NCBI GenBank assembly: GCA_000499405.2
Contig: HG738136.1
Span: forward strand, 2,582,646-2,646,645
Direction of reading: 5' to 3'
DNA from: Onchocerca volvulus
Taxonomy: Eukaryota > Nematoda > Chromadorea > Rhabditida > Onchocercidae
Length of the DNA: 64,000 nt
Position numbers and translations under genes: made by a program. The notes under the pieces were generated by a model. It had not been told where the DNA came from and did not search any database. It saw nothing but the letters and a program-made list of their open reading frames with translations. Position 1 is the first letter of the stretch, and every line of letters begins with the position of its first letter. Below are positions 1 through 14,988 of this stretch, in pieces.

Positions 1-3000
1 GAAAGCATTTTTTTTTTTTTGGTAATTTTCACCAGATTTGATCTAAGTTCCAATAAATGAATTCAATGAGAAAAGTGACCCGATGATTTTATTGTGTTTA
101 TGAATTTTAAGAATTTTAAAATAGAAATCGACTTTGATTTTTTTGTTTTTTTGATTCAAATTCACTTCTTTGTTAATAAAATTTTAACTTTTTTTTTTTT
201 TTGAATCTCTTTTTAAAATAAGAAGTTTATACACAAATTCAATTTCGAAACTAGATTCAAATTCGATTTTCAAACAAATATCAAATCTCAATAATGCTTA
301 ATTTTTATTTCACTTGAATCAAATTATACATATTTTTTTTCAAATTCGAATTCAAATTAAAGTTCATGCATCCTAAACTATAAGCTTATAATCTACCAAA
401 AAATTTTGAGAAAAAAATTTCTTATAAAAAAAAAAAAACTTTTTGTGACATTTGGAAGTAATGGATAATTTGTAGATGTTATTGATTCGCAGAAATCAGA
501 TCATCATAATTAGAGCACAAATTCCGAAGAATTCCCAATTTTTTAATTATTAGCTCTTTCATTCAAATTCATATATGAAAAATTGGGGATAAGATTTTGA
601 CTGAAAATATTTTTTTGCCTTGAAATTCTGGAATTTCACTAATATAAATTTCCGGTCGAATATTTGAATTCATCTCTAATATTTCTGCGTAACAGAATCA
701 ATCGATTGCTTAGTTTTCAGGAAAAAAGTGGGAAAAATAATGATGAATAATTCTGCAGATATCATTGATTGCATAAAGACTAAAGATTGATTTATAAAGA
801 TAAAGAAATAGATTGATTTTTATAATAGCAACAGAATAACAAATATGAAAACCGAAAGGAATAATAGCTAATTTTCATCATTTAAAATATTTTAACTTTT
901 TGATTTTTGAATAAATTAGTTAAAAATTTCTTTCCGAAACTTGATTTTGTAATTTTTGTTTTGCAGAATTACTCATTGTATCATAAAATTAACTATTCCA
1001 ACCTTGCAAAATATTCAAAAAAATGAGCCAAGTAATCACATCACGTCAATATTAAAATAATCGTTTTTTCCGCTGCAACACTTTTATGACATCTCGATTG
1101 GATCTATTGCATACGGTGGTAAATGAGATGGACATTAAATTGCATAGTGGTCACTTTCAAGGTCGGATTGCTATGAAATTTATCGTCTCATCAATTATTT
1201 AGGGAATCTTTTTAATCGTCCTTTTTCCTCGTACGTACTTGTTTGCTAAAAAGTTTATTTTATGATTTTTTAGGGATTTTTAGTCTTTTTCATATATATA
1301 TATTTACTGTTAGCAGACCTGTAGTTTCGAACAGAGACTCTTTTGTAATGGTTACAATTTAGTAAAACTTCATGGAATTCCCCGCATCCGGAATCCTCGA
1401 TAAAGACCAAACTTGTATATTAATCTAAAAATGCATCAGATACCTTGCTATTCACAAATTCGGTATTTCTCATAGATTTTTCCCCGGAAACATCTTCTAA
1501 TAAACCGACGAATCAAATAAAATTTTTGGTGAATTCAGTATAATTTTCTGTATGCTGTGCATTAGGAAATTATACTGAATTCACCAAACATTTGCTTGAT
1601 TCGTCGATTTATTAAGCCATCATTGATTCCGATTTTTTAATCGGAGACATCGTTATAGGAAACATCCTTTCAGGTTAGCTGTTTTTATGAGCGTCTTTGC
1701 TTTCATTTCAAATTTAGCAGTATAGTATCTTTTATTAAGAAAAACACGTTAACACCTTATTTGAGTTGATATAATACTTTGTAAAGGAAGAGTAGAAAAT
1801 AACCTCAAAAATGAACGAGTTGAAAAATATTTTGTAGGTAAACCCATTGATCTTGTTAAATCAGGTATTATATTGATTGCTTCTAAGTATCATAGTGCTG
1901 ATGATTTGGAGGGAGATTGCTTTTGCTAACTTTTGCTGATATGTGTCTTTCAAAGAAGTTAAGAAGGATAACATACATTTCTCACTCCTTTGCTGACATA
2001 TATCCATACTGTATCACAAAGCAATTCAAGTTCTGAAAGAGAAATTGTGTTGGTCGGTCAATGGCGTGCAAAGAAAAGATTACAGGTGAAGTAGATCAAG
2101 TGAGAATAGCTATTTTTAAAGCAAGTGATCTTCAGAAAACTTCAAAAAATGATTTATTAGATCCTTTTCTCCTTACCTTGTTACTTCGCATTATATGGGT
2201 GCATTATTCTAGGCTTTTTCTGTTGAAATGTAAGCTTCCAGATTACGTGTAACATAGTTTTGAATAATGCTGGAATTATTAAATCAGTGCAAGTATAATT
2301 TAAGCATATGACTCGTTCCCCCCCATCTAGCAGAGTGATTTTCTATTTTCACTTTTTATTCATATTATGTGGTTTATTTGTTTGATAAAACCATTTGTAT
2401 ATTTATTAGTAGAAGAAAAGAAATTGAGGACATTTATTATTGTAATAGTGATTATTTATTTGTAAAGTTGTTATTGCAAGAGAAAAAAATATAGTTGCAG
2501 TGGCAGTTGTTATTGGGATGGTGATAGTATACGCCTTTATATCTATGTATGCCTATGCATAGGATGTTGTATGCGTTGTATGTTATATATTTAATGTTTT
2601 ATGGTTGTCCGATAACTGATTTTGTCTTTCTGGTAATTTGTGCGTACCACTTTCCTTTCTTCTCACTGATTCACTCGATTCACTGAATTGAATTCCTCTT
2701 CCATTTTTCTTCATTGACGATGTCATATTCATCGTTTTTCAGATTCTGATGACATCGTTTATTGCAAAAAATATGAGAACTAGCAAATGATTTTGTGATC
2801 ACTTTTTCAGTATTATCTGATGATGTTACATAATCAACAGATAACCCATGATAAATTGTTAGTTAAATGTCTAAATTAGGGAATTCGTCATGCGTGCTTT
2901 GAAAGAGACATATGAGACGGGATTTCATGAGGTCCGTCAAATTAAGCGACAGAAGTCGAAATTTAGGCCACCTTGATCGAATTATAAATCGATAGTGATG

Positions 3001-3561
3001 CACTGTCTTCTCTAACGTTATGTTGTATGTATTTATTCCTCGTTATCTATTATAGTTTCATTCACTTTCACATTGTCTTCCTCCCTAATCCGTATGTTTC
3101 TGTCCGCACACTTATCTGTCTGCTTATGCACATATGTTAACTATTATGCTTGTATATTGTCATCTTCTCTGCAGTGTTATGTATTTCGTCTCTGTTGGTT
3201 TGTATGTCCGTCCGTCTGTACGTACAAAGAAGACATGGTGTATCGGTTCTATATGTCATTACGCACAATGTGCGTGCGTGCTGAGCTGGGCGTGCAGGGT
3301 GCAGTGCTTTCGTAGTAAGGTGTGCATTTTAGGCCAAGAAGGTGTGAGTGTCAGTTGAATGATGTTATATTGTTATGTATGGTTTGTGTTGGGTGTACGA
3401 TTTACGATGATGAAATTTATTGTTTTCAATTTTTGTTATTTTTTGGCCAGGCTGAAGTTACTCATTTTTTTGGCTAAATTTCATTTATATAGTAAGCAAA
3501 ATGTGTCACCCCGTTGATATTTGTCAAGCGATTAATCCTATGAACTAATAATAATTTATAA
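1..3561. other. Intergenic region upstream of eEF1A
   Basis: About 3.5 kb of AT-rich sequence with no convincing exon on either strand. Short open frames at 2061-2252 and 3073-3358 have no recognisable protein content and no splice partners. The part from about 2,900 to 3,570 is less AT-rich than the rest and lies next to the eEF1A start, so it is the likely promoter region; this is inference from position. The only discrete structure is the hairpin at 1497-1617. Confidence 0.6.
1497..1617. repeat. Imperfect inverted repeat / hairpin
   Basis: A left arm (about 1497-1547) and a right arm (about 1566-1616) are reverse complements with a few mismatches and bulges, around a loop of about 18 nt. 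The best paired block is GGTGAATTCAGTATAATTT against AAATTATACTGAATTCACC; an outer block around ACGAATCAA pairs with TTGATTCGT. A transcript could fold into a stem of some 45 bp. It could be a microRNA-like precursor or a small fold-back transposon; the sequence alone does not decide. No mature microRNA family is recognised. Confidence 0.75.
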
Positions 3562-3573
3562 GCTTAGTTTCAG
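3562..3573 (+). promoter_or_regulatory. Probable splice acceptor in eEF1A 5' leader
   Basis: The run AGTTTCAG ends at 3573, 70 nt before the eEF1A start codon. It matches the nematode 3' splice consensus TTTCAG, so it is either the spliced-leader trans-splice site or the end of an intron in the 5' UTR. No ATG lies between it and 3644. Confidence 0.6.
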
Positions 3574-3628
3574 TGTCTTCTTGACGTTTTTGTTTACTGG
3601 TTGTTAACTCGTGACGTAACGTCCGTAA

Positions 3629-5735
<2,107 letters not shown>

Positions 5736-8266
5736 ATGCTTAGAAGAGGGGTTTTACTAAGACTTATCTAATAGTTTAACTCATACTTTGTTATCAAAAG
5801 GAAGGGCGTTTTTTATTTCGTTGGTGGTTGGATGGTGCTTTTCTCTCTAAATTTGTCCATAGTTTCATGGAATTAGTTAAATTTCACAGAATTTTATTTA
5901 GCGAGAATGGTTTTGAATTTTGGCAGTTTTTGTTGTTATTTGAAATTTGTATCGTTATGTTTAATGGACAAGTGGTAAAACATTTGTGTTTTCGTTAAAT
6001 TGCCTTGGCACACTTTTGAAACTGTTGAAACGTCGTGAGTATTCATTTCTTTTGTTGATAAAAATGTAATTTTGAAGTGTCGCAAACAGATATGCAAATG
6101 CTAATAACGGTAAAAGCATGATGTTGCCAGGAAAATCAAGATGGTATTTTGTCAGTGAATTTGGCATTGTTCAAGATCAACTTTTAATAGTTGCACGAAC
6201 GTTCTTAGTAGACTGTGGTTAATAAATGTTGCATAGAGTGTGTGGAGGTTTCAATTATGTTTGGAAGGACTTTTCCTATGGTGTCCTGTGCTAATGTTGT
6301 AGTATTGGCTGGGCATTTCTCCATCTCTACTTTTAGTGAAATTTTTGAAGTTTCAATATTCGGCAGGAACTGGTGGTAGTCGTGTGTGGAAAGATTCATA
6401 TGCTGCCAAATATCATTGTACATTCCAGGTTCATATAAAATCATCGACGGTTTAAAAGTATGGTGCTGAAACAAAGGAAACTGGACGAAGCTCTTAGGGC
6501 AGGTGCTTCCTCGAGACATGTTAATATGGATAAGGTGCGTATGCTATGTTAAAAAAAATTCCGTCCAGCAATTAGCCAGGATTTCTCTAGCAGTTTTAAT
6601 TTGTTTCAAAGATTTTCCGGAAATTCGATCATATAAATCTTCATTACTGCTAGTATGTGATATCAAAATGTGACATTCTAGTTGATGGCTTCGACGATAC
6701 ATACGTTGATCAATTATAACATTGAATTCACTCCAGCCAGTAGTTCACAGAATGCTTTACAAGAAGGCAGTTTGAAGTAATTTTTAGTGTTAGTAGATTT
6801 GTTTGTTTTAAACACGCAAACAATAAAAGGTCTAATTCTGTAAAGTTGGACTATATTGGCATTTGAAAATAGATAGCTCTTAGTAGATGAGATGAGTTGT
6901 GATTTGTTTTTAGTCTTCCAGCGTCAAAAAAAAAGTGCACAGATAATATGTAGATGTGATTACAAAAATTTTTTCGTATTTTTTGTATTCTTTTACAGTC
7001 ACTATAAATTTAATATTTTTCAAATTTGAACTATCTGAAAAATATCATCCTTGAAATCTGCTAATTTTACAGGTATATTCTCCTTAAACCAGAAAATGAA
7101 CCGGTAAAAAAGCAAAATTCAATTCATAATATTCAATCGAAAAAAAATTGTGCGAAATTTAGAGTACAGAAGTTTCAACACAAAGAGCAGAACAATAAAG
7201 TGTTAGTTGCTTCTTATATTTGATGTAATATAGTATTTGGAAATATTTGTCATAGATTGGAGTTTATGTGATCAACAGTGATAATTCTTTCCTTGATGAG
7301 GTTAGCAGTTGCTTAGTTCTTAATCTTGTTTAAATAGTAATGACTCTTGTTTGTCATGTGAACTACTCTAGGATGAAGAAAGTTATCAAGTTTATATTGT
7401 TGCTAAGTTTTATTTCAATTTTTTCCTAAAAAATATTTTATAAATTCTTTCGGAAATCTGAAATATATATAATTTATTAATAAGAGATAATTACTAAATT
7501 GCATAAATTACAAATCACATTACATAAATTACAAATCACATATGTTTTGGGATGCTTTTCTGTGTTACTCCAATCGATAAATATTTACAAAACAAAGACA
7601 TTAAAAAATAGGATCCGTGTAAATCAATTATCAGTTATTCGAAGTAGAATTTTCAAATTTATTCACAGGAAAGAGAATACGAGAGATAAGAAATCCATTA
7701 GGAAGAAGAGATCAAAGCCTATCAAAAAACGTCGACAGAAAAAACAACAGCAAATGAACAAAAACTGACCAACATAGGAATTAGGATTGCTTGTTTTTTT
7801 TATGTATCGTCTTTCTTTTAAAAAAATGATTAGTTGCACAATGCGGCAATTGCAGTCGTGTTTGTCTGTACTTATTAACTCTATGACTGGTTTATAGTTT
7901 TGCGCTAATTTCATTTCGCTTTACTTAGACTGATCGATAAAATTTTTCATTGTATCTACCTTATTCGAAATTTCTGAGATATATATTTTATTGCAAATAT
8001 TATAATGTGTATGAATCGGACTAAAAGTTTGAAGATTGACTTTAGGGATCTTTTTCGAATCAATTTTGCTATCATTTATTTATGCCACTGCAAAATATAT
8101 ACGAAAATATCAGACAACTGGTGACATTCCACCAAAATTTGGTTTGCTTGCACAATGTATTAATGTATTAAAGTCGGATTTTATAGGAATTGATATTTTT
8201 TGGAATTAATAAAATGTTATTTTAAGATTAACATTTGTTTCATTTCAATATTATCATTGTTTAATT
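5736..8266. other. Intergenic region between convergent genes
   Basis: AT-rich sequence between the 3' ends of eEF1A and the minus-strand membrane protein. An AATAAA overlaps the eEF1A stop region (5731-5736) and another AATAAA lies near 6,824. The open frame on the minus strand at 6205-6519 (104 codons) has mixed composition, but no recognised motif and no splice partner. The frame at 7499-7768 is lysine-rich low complexity with a 20-bp tandem repeat near 7,502-7,540. I see no supported gene. Confidence 0.5.
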
Positions 8267-10978
8267 TTAATGTGCAATCATTGTATATTGTTCTTCGAAG
8301 GTATCTGGAATTGCTTCATGTGGTGCTCGATCGGGCATATAAGTGCCAAAAAGTATGGCACAAATGAGCTGATTGTACATGGAATTTATTGGAAGTGCTA
8401 TATGATCGTGTGCTATTGCATAATCGCTTCGGTCTGTAATGAAATTATTTAATAATTTAAAATTAAAAAAAAACTATGATTTGTGTTGAAATATTCATGT
8501 CAATTGAATGATCTAATTCGCTCTACATCTTCCAATTCGCAAGTTTAATCTTACAAAAGGTGATTGAAATTCAAGAATTAGGCAAATCTGAGCTCATAAT
8601 GGTTATTATGATACTAATAAAACTAATTTACTGCACCTTTTTTTACAGTATCTATCTTTGAAATAGAATTTTAGTTCTTGAAAATCGGTTCAGTTATTCT
8701 GTTTCTTTTACCTTCTAATTTTTACCTCTCAGTACTTGTGAACAAAAAAAAAAAAGTTGTTTATTTTAAATTATCAAGTAAAAATTCTACAGCAAGAAAG
8801 ATATGGTTTAATATTAAAATGAGATAATACAAATATTTCTGTTTATAAGTGTTAGATGACGGGAAGTTTCTAGACTAAATAATCAATACCGAAAGAAATT
8901 GAAATTTCACACTTCAATGAATCAATCTTGTGAAACCATTTTTTCGTTTTATAGTTTTTTTTTTTTTTTTTTTAATAAATTTCAAAGATTATGATAGAAA
9001 ATTTTTTAATTGTCTAGAAGCTCTTGAGCAATAGTAAAAATGAAGTTATGAGAATATTGGTAGTTTAAGGGAATTCTCAATCCATTTTCGTGATCAAATT
9101 TCGGAAATTCAGGATGATTCATCTTTTGATAATTTCTTAATAACTTGTCTCACAATTTTAGGATTTCTCATAACTTTTAAAATCCAGGAATTTAAAGATA
9201 TCAGTTGTTGAAAAAAAAACAATCATTGTAAATTTCAAAATTGTAGAATCTATGAAAAGCAGAATTTAGTCAAAGTGATGATTTATTTCATATGTTAAAA
9301 ATTTATTCTAAACATATATACTTACGACAATGTTTTCCGAGTAATCCTTGCAAATTCGCAAATGTAAAGCCAATAGCAACAATTGTTGAAAATAAATAAA
9401 TAAAATCGATTTGTTGATAGAAAATACCGTATGCAATGCATAAAAATGTTACTGAACCGATCGGATAAAATAGGAATTTTCGGCGATTTTGACCAACTTT
9501 TGGACAAATAAACTGCAAAAAAAAAAGTAATAATTAGATAAAGATTAGCAAATTTTATTTGTAAAATATAATTTGAAATTTCCACAAAATTAGATTTTCA
9601 AATTTCTAGAATTCAATTAATTTTAATTTAACATAAAATGTTTGTAAAAGTTTGAAAATTCGAAATTTTTCCCGCTTTTATTTGAAAAATATAAAAAATT
9701 AGAAAAAAAATATTAACCTCAACAACAAATGCTATCACTAATGGTGAATAATATGGTGGAATAGGTAGAAGAGGTTGTTGCCATTTCAAATATAATTGAT
9801 GTGTACCTGCTCCGATGATAAATGATAATACGAGAGTACAAAATCGTCGTTCTGATAAACCAAATGCTTCCTAAAAAAATTTAAAATACTTTTATCAGTT
9901 TATTAATTTAAATTTGAAATCAGAAATTTGGTTTTAATTTTACCTAAAAATTCATTCAAATTCAAATTTTGAACCAAATTCGATTCTAAATTTGATTCAA
10001 AAATTACAATTTAATTATGTAATCGCTCAAAAATTTAGTTTTAATTTTTTATCTGAGAATTTGATCAGATTCAAATTCTGAACAAGATTTCGATCCTAAA
10101 TTTAATTTGAAATTAAAATTTAGTTTTTAATTCGATATGACAATTTACCATTGATATTTTTCGATGTAAAAGAAATGCTAATTTTGGCAATAAAATATGC
10201 AAAAAAATAAAAGATAACAGATTGCTTGTTGCTATCCTAGAAAATATTACATGACCCATAAAAGTACTGGCAAAATCTTCACCATAACATTTTGCATGAA
10301 TGATAATATAATCCCAAAAATGATTTCTAAAAAAGAATTATTTTCCATTATTAAATTTAAATTTTCAAATTTCAATTTGTTAAATTTGAAATTTAAGCTT
10401 ATTTTTTTTAGATTACATTTTTTATGTTATGATTAGATTTTCAATTTTTCGAAAAAAAAGTATGATAATTTATAAAGTTTAATTTTAAATACCAATCATT
10501 TTTTTTTTTGCTCAGATGAAACAAACGAAGTTTGCTGGAATTTTTATGCAATGATAAAAGAAAACGAAGCATAGAAAATTATTATAATCTTATCATTCAG
10601 TTGTCATTTGATTTTATCAATGATTTGTGAAATTTTTTGATTTAAAATTCAAATTTTAAAATGTTAACTACCAAAAACTGACATCATTAAAATGGAATAA
10701 TCAAAATCATTCGGTACTGGTCCTGTATCGAAGAAATGTTGAAATTCGCTAATTGATGATTCGACAATATTTTTCGGAAGTTGAATAATTTTTGTGATCG
10801 ATGATTGGATCAATGTTTTAGCCAATTGATAAATTATCAATCCGCTATCAATGATGATATCTTTGAAATCATTCAAATATATTCGTAAAACTTTTGATAT
10901 CCATTTACTTCGTAGTAATTCTTTCGCACTACTGCACATTTTTACCTTAATTTTGGACAATTTTTTGCAAGGCAACAA
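8267..10978 (-). CDS. Multi-pass membrane protein, paralogue A of a divergent pair
   Basis: Function not recognised. Five exons join in frame: 10978-10683, 10326-10149, 9870-9718, 9512-9326 and 8433-8267, giving about 326 residues. Four to five hydrophobic segments follow an amphipathic N-terminal part. It is clearly a paralogue of the plus-strand gene at 11390-14988: shared landmarks are NHFWDYIIIHAKCYGE versus NQYWTIIIIAVKCYGE, SERR...GAGTH versus AERR...GASTH, PPYYSPLVIAF versus PPFYSPTLVAF, and LPINSMYNQL versus LPIYSMYNQL. Two internal exons have identical lengths in both genes (178 and 153 nt) and the phases match. The first donor (AT|GTCAGT at 10682) was chosen because it keeps the frame; the alternative GTAGTT at 10671 would not. 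The N-terminus may be incomplete, since the paralogue has an extra upstream exon. Confidence 0.8.
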
Positions 10979-11389
10979 AAATCGATAAAATGATTTACTG
11001 GTTAATTAGTGATAAATAAATGATAAGAAATATAAACTGCCAAAAAAATGGCTTCAAAAATGGTTTAAAAGTGATTTTATATGAAATTTCTCAAATCCAA
11101 ATTTAATAAAAATATCTTTTTAATCAAACTTGCAAAACCAACTTATATTTTTTTTTCTCAAAAAATATGAAACTTACATATTTATTTCAAAATTTAACAA
11201 TAAAAAATTTTTTTGAAAAATTTATATTTAAAAAATAATCAAAAAATTAATATGCAAAATTTATCAGACAGAAATTGCTTAAATAGTCAGAAATGTTTAA
11301 ATATTCAGTTTATTGTAATTTAAAAGTTTTTGCCAATAGCTGCCAGACATTGTAGTTAATATTTTACTAATTTTGGGAAAGAAACGAAA
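10979..11389. promoter_or_regulatory. Shared divergent promoter region
   Basis: The 411 bp between the start codons of two paralogous, oppositely transcribed genes must hold both promoters, or one bidirectional promoter. It is strongly AT-rich. The block ATTTTGGGAAAG ends 9-10 nt before the plus-strand ATG and is a weak candidate trans-splice acceptor. No TATA box or inverted symmetry could be singled out among the A/T runs. The role is inferred from position only. Confidence 0.5.
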
Positions 11390-14300
11390 ATGTCAGCGAA
11401 AAATCGAAAGAAGAAATATCAAAAGATGAATGTTCCATTAAAGGAAAAGTCCGATCTTTCTCGATCATTGAAAAAATCAATAAATTCTGGAACTGAAAAA
11501 ACTGATCAACTAATCGATCAAGATGTACGGGATATTATTCAAATGAGGGATGAAAGTTTGATCGATTCATTTAAATCAATGGAAAATGTTATACGATAGT
11601 TTGTTTTTCGTTTACTTTTTTCATGTTTAATAAATTTTATTAACTAATAGCAATTATTGATTTCGAATACAAATTAAATTACCTATTCAGATTAATGCAA
11701 TCGACAAGAATTTTTCGAGATAGTAGAATTTTTAAACCCTTTTTTAAATTGTCTAAATTTTAAAAATTTAAAACTCATTAAATCAACTTTCTCATAATTT
11801 TCAAATTATCTAAATTTGAATATAAAAAAGACGAATATTTGAAATGATGAATTATCACATTTTACAAAAAGATATGGGCATGTTTTAATATCACCACATC
11901 AGTAGGTAAAAAAGTTTACATCACTTTCATACTGATTAATGATATGTAGTAAAAGTAGTATACAATACGAAAAATATTTAAAAAAAAGAGTTACAAATTG
12001 CTAAATTAAATCAAATAAAATAGATTTTAAAAATTTGTAAAAATTTTCAACTTATCTTAAATCGATTTTTATTCTTATGTTTTTTTCTTGCATTTTGCAG
12101 TCAATATAGAACTGGAATTCTCGAAGGATTTTATATGCTTAAGAATGAAATTATAATTTTTTTCAATAATTTACGCATTAGCTTATGGCCAAAACTTAAA
12201 AAATATCCATTAACATTGTATCAAAGTCAAATTAACAAATTACAAAAATGTCTTCAATTTACGCCTATTCCAAATTCATTCAATTTTGCTTCTTGCATGG
12301 TGTTAGTTTTGAATTTTATTTTTCAAAAATTTAAACAAATAATTGTTCGATTATTAAATTTAAAAATAAAATTCAAATTTAACAAATAATCTAACAACAA
12401 TCCTTACTTCACGGGATTTCATTTTGTTCATTCATGATTCTTTAGCACATTTGGTAAAACATGTGAGGATATTTAATTACACAATTTTAAAAAAATTAAT
12501 TTAATTTAATTTAATCTAGTTTAATTAATTAATTGAATTTTTATCTAAGATTTACATTTACATAAAATTCTGCAACCAGTTAATAAAGAAAAACTAATTA
12601 GTCATATCCTGAAAAAATAAATATTTTAGCAGATTCGATCATATATAATGAGTTCAACGATCGATGACATTTTTTTTGTGATTCTATGAGGACATTATAA
12701 ATTGTCAAATTATCGATCGTTGAAATCAACGAAACAAAAAAAAAAAATTAGATTAAAGAAATTATGGAAATTTTGAGAAAGAAATGGGAAAAAAGAAATA
12801 AAAAAAACAAAGAAAAAACGAAAAAAGAAAAACGGATGTAACTTAATTAGAATAAATTTATTCAAATCCTACTTATAACCTAAAATTAGCATAAATTAAG
12901 CTTTCCATTGTTTACAACAAACAATAAACAAACAAACAATAAATAAGCATAGAGATGAATATTTACAGGTCATTAGGACTTAATATACTATTATATACTA
13001 TTATTAAATTAAATAAAATTCATCAATTTTTGGTAAACAAATTTTAAAAATGAATAAAAATAAAATGAAAAATATATGGAAAAAATGTATAAATCAGGAG
13101 AAGAAAGAAAATCAAAAATATGTAAATTTAAAAATTAAAATTTCAAATGTTAGAATTGATTTTTCAAGTAATTGATTTTTTTTTCTCAGAAATCAATATT
13201 GGACAATTATAATTATAGCAGTAAAATGTTACGGTGAAATATTTGCGAATATGTCAATTGGCTTTTTTTTGCTATCATTATTATTGGAAAAAAATATTCC
13301 ATCCTTAATTTTCATTTATATTCTAATGCCATTATTTGCATATTTGCTAAATCAAAAAATTCCACTGGTAAATTATAATTGCTTATTGGATTTTAATTAA
13401 TATGACTAATTAACTCTACTCATTTAATTTGATTATATAGTTAAGTAATTATAAAATTAATTATCAATAGATTATATAGCTAAATATATAATTAATGATT
13501 GATTATAGAATTGTTTAATAGATTATACTGTTAGCAATCTTTTCCTTTTTTCTTTTTTTTTTTATCTTCGAAAATTATCAAATTGTAGCATTCAAAGAGT
13601 ATTACTTTAATTATCAAAATTATGAAACAATTTTTTTGAATTCAAGAAATTTTAATAAAAAAAAAGGGAAAAAAGGAAAAAGATCAACTCAATGAATAAT
13701 TAATTAATCTAGAAATTTTACAAAAATTTTCATAAAAAAAAAAATTTCGTTTGAAAATTTTAGAATAATTTTAGAGTAAAATTAGCTTAGCCGAACGTCG
13801 TTGGATTATTTTGATATTTTCATTTTGGATTGGTGCTTCAACACATTTTATCTTAATTAATTGGGATCTTGGCATATTTCCTCCACCACCATTTTATTCA
13901 CCAACACTTGTTGCATTCCTTTTTGAGGTAAGATAAATGTTAAGAAGAAGTTAAGAATTTGAATTTTAATTATTGAAAGTTTAAATTTAAACTTAAATTT
14001 AAATTAAAACTTTCAAAGATTAAAATATGTAAACTTCAAGTTTGTGCTTAATTTTTTCTTCCTTTAAATAAGCATAATTTATTTTTGGATCAAAATATAT
14101 TTCAATAGGAAAAAAAAAAAAAATTGATTTTTCGATAAAATTCCGCATTTTGAAACATTTTCAGCTCCTAGGACCAATGTTAGCTTATAATCGTCCATTA
14201 CTACTATTAAATACTATTGGTATTGCGTCATGCGTCTGTTTCACGTACGCTTATATTTATGCGTGCTTCACGTTCACGTATTTTTATACTTCTATGATAG

Positions 14301-14988
14301 CAATTGCATCATCATTTTACAGCATGCAACAACATCTTGCAGATCCAAAATTAGGTTTTCTTAATTTCGTTTTTTTTTTTCACTTTTAATTTACAATTTT
14401 ATATTTCTAAATTTTAATTTAAATTTTGTTACTTTTCAAATGAATACTTCAAATCATTTCCATTGCCATTAATTTTTATCACTTACTTTGTGTTATTGGC
14501 CATTTAAATTAGATTTTAATTGGAAAAGTTTGAAAATTTTTAAAAGATGCCGGTAAACATTGCGATATATTTTACCGATCTGAATGTTCACACTGATCAT
14601 TCTATAAAATATCGATTATTTCCTAGTTCCATTAAAAACATAAAAATGTTATTAATTTCCGGAAGAAGAATCTCACTGCTTGATTATTTTTAATAAATTT
14701 GTTTTAATCGAGAATTACTTGGGTTATAAATTTTAAAAATATTTAAATGAAATTGAATGAAATTTGATGAAAAAAAAGTTGCTTTTTAAATCTAGAAAAA
14801 AAGTTTTTTTTTTTTCATGTCGTGGTGATAAGAGTGAAGATTATGTTTTACTTCCAATTTATTCAATGTATAATCAATTAGTGATAACACTGATATTTGG
14901 ACATTATCAATGGAATCGTAATCCAGATGCAATCAAACCGGATACATTAGAAGAACGATATACATTATTATTACGTGGATTGCATTAG
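11390..14988 (+). CDS. Multi-pass membrane protein, paralogue B of a divergent pair
   Basis: Function not recognised. Six exons: 11390-11598, 12101-12301, 13190-13367, 13775-13927, 14165-14354, and a last exon ending at 14988. Total is about 360 residues. The N-terminus is lysine-rich and hydrophilic (MSAKNRKKKYQKM), followed by about five hydrophobic segments. Conserved landmarks shared with the minus-strand neighbour are KCYGE, ERR, GASTH, PPPFYSP, SMYNQL and an acidic, aromatic C-terminal end (PDTLEERYTLL). The last exon is odd. Homology to paralogue A places its start at about 14819, but the bases before it read TTTTTTCAT instead of a TTTTTTCAG acceptor. The nearest in-frame AG ends at 14839, giving a start at 14840. 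So the boundary 14819/14840 is uncertain. Confidence 0.8.
12653..12724. repeat. Short inverted repeat inside an intron
   Basis: TTCAACGATCGAT (12653-12665) and its exact reverse complement ATCGATCGTTGAA (12712-12724) flank 46 bp inside the second intron of paralogue B. The spacer contributes a little more pairing (GACATT with AATTGTC). It may be chance in AT-rich DNA, although 13 perfect pairs with four G/C are less trivial. Confidence 0.6.

Noticed and set aside
2061..3358. Short open frames upstream of eEF1A
   Set aside because: No protein similarity seen, and overlapping frames at 3073-3358 compete on the same strand, which is typical of non-coding DNA.
6205..6519. 104-codon open frame on the minus strand behind eEF1A
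   Set aside because: Composition is mixed, but there is no recognisable motif, no splice sites placing it in a gene, and it lies in the likely 3' flank of eEF1A.
7499..7768. Lysine/arginine-rich open frame on the plus strand
   Set aside because: It reads through a short tandem repeat and A-rich low-complexity sequence; no family resemblance.
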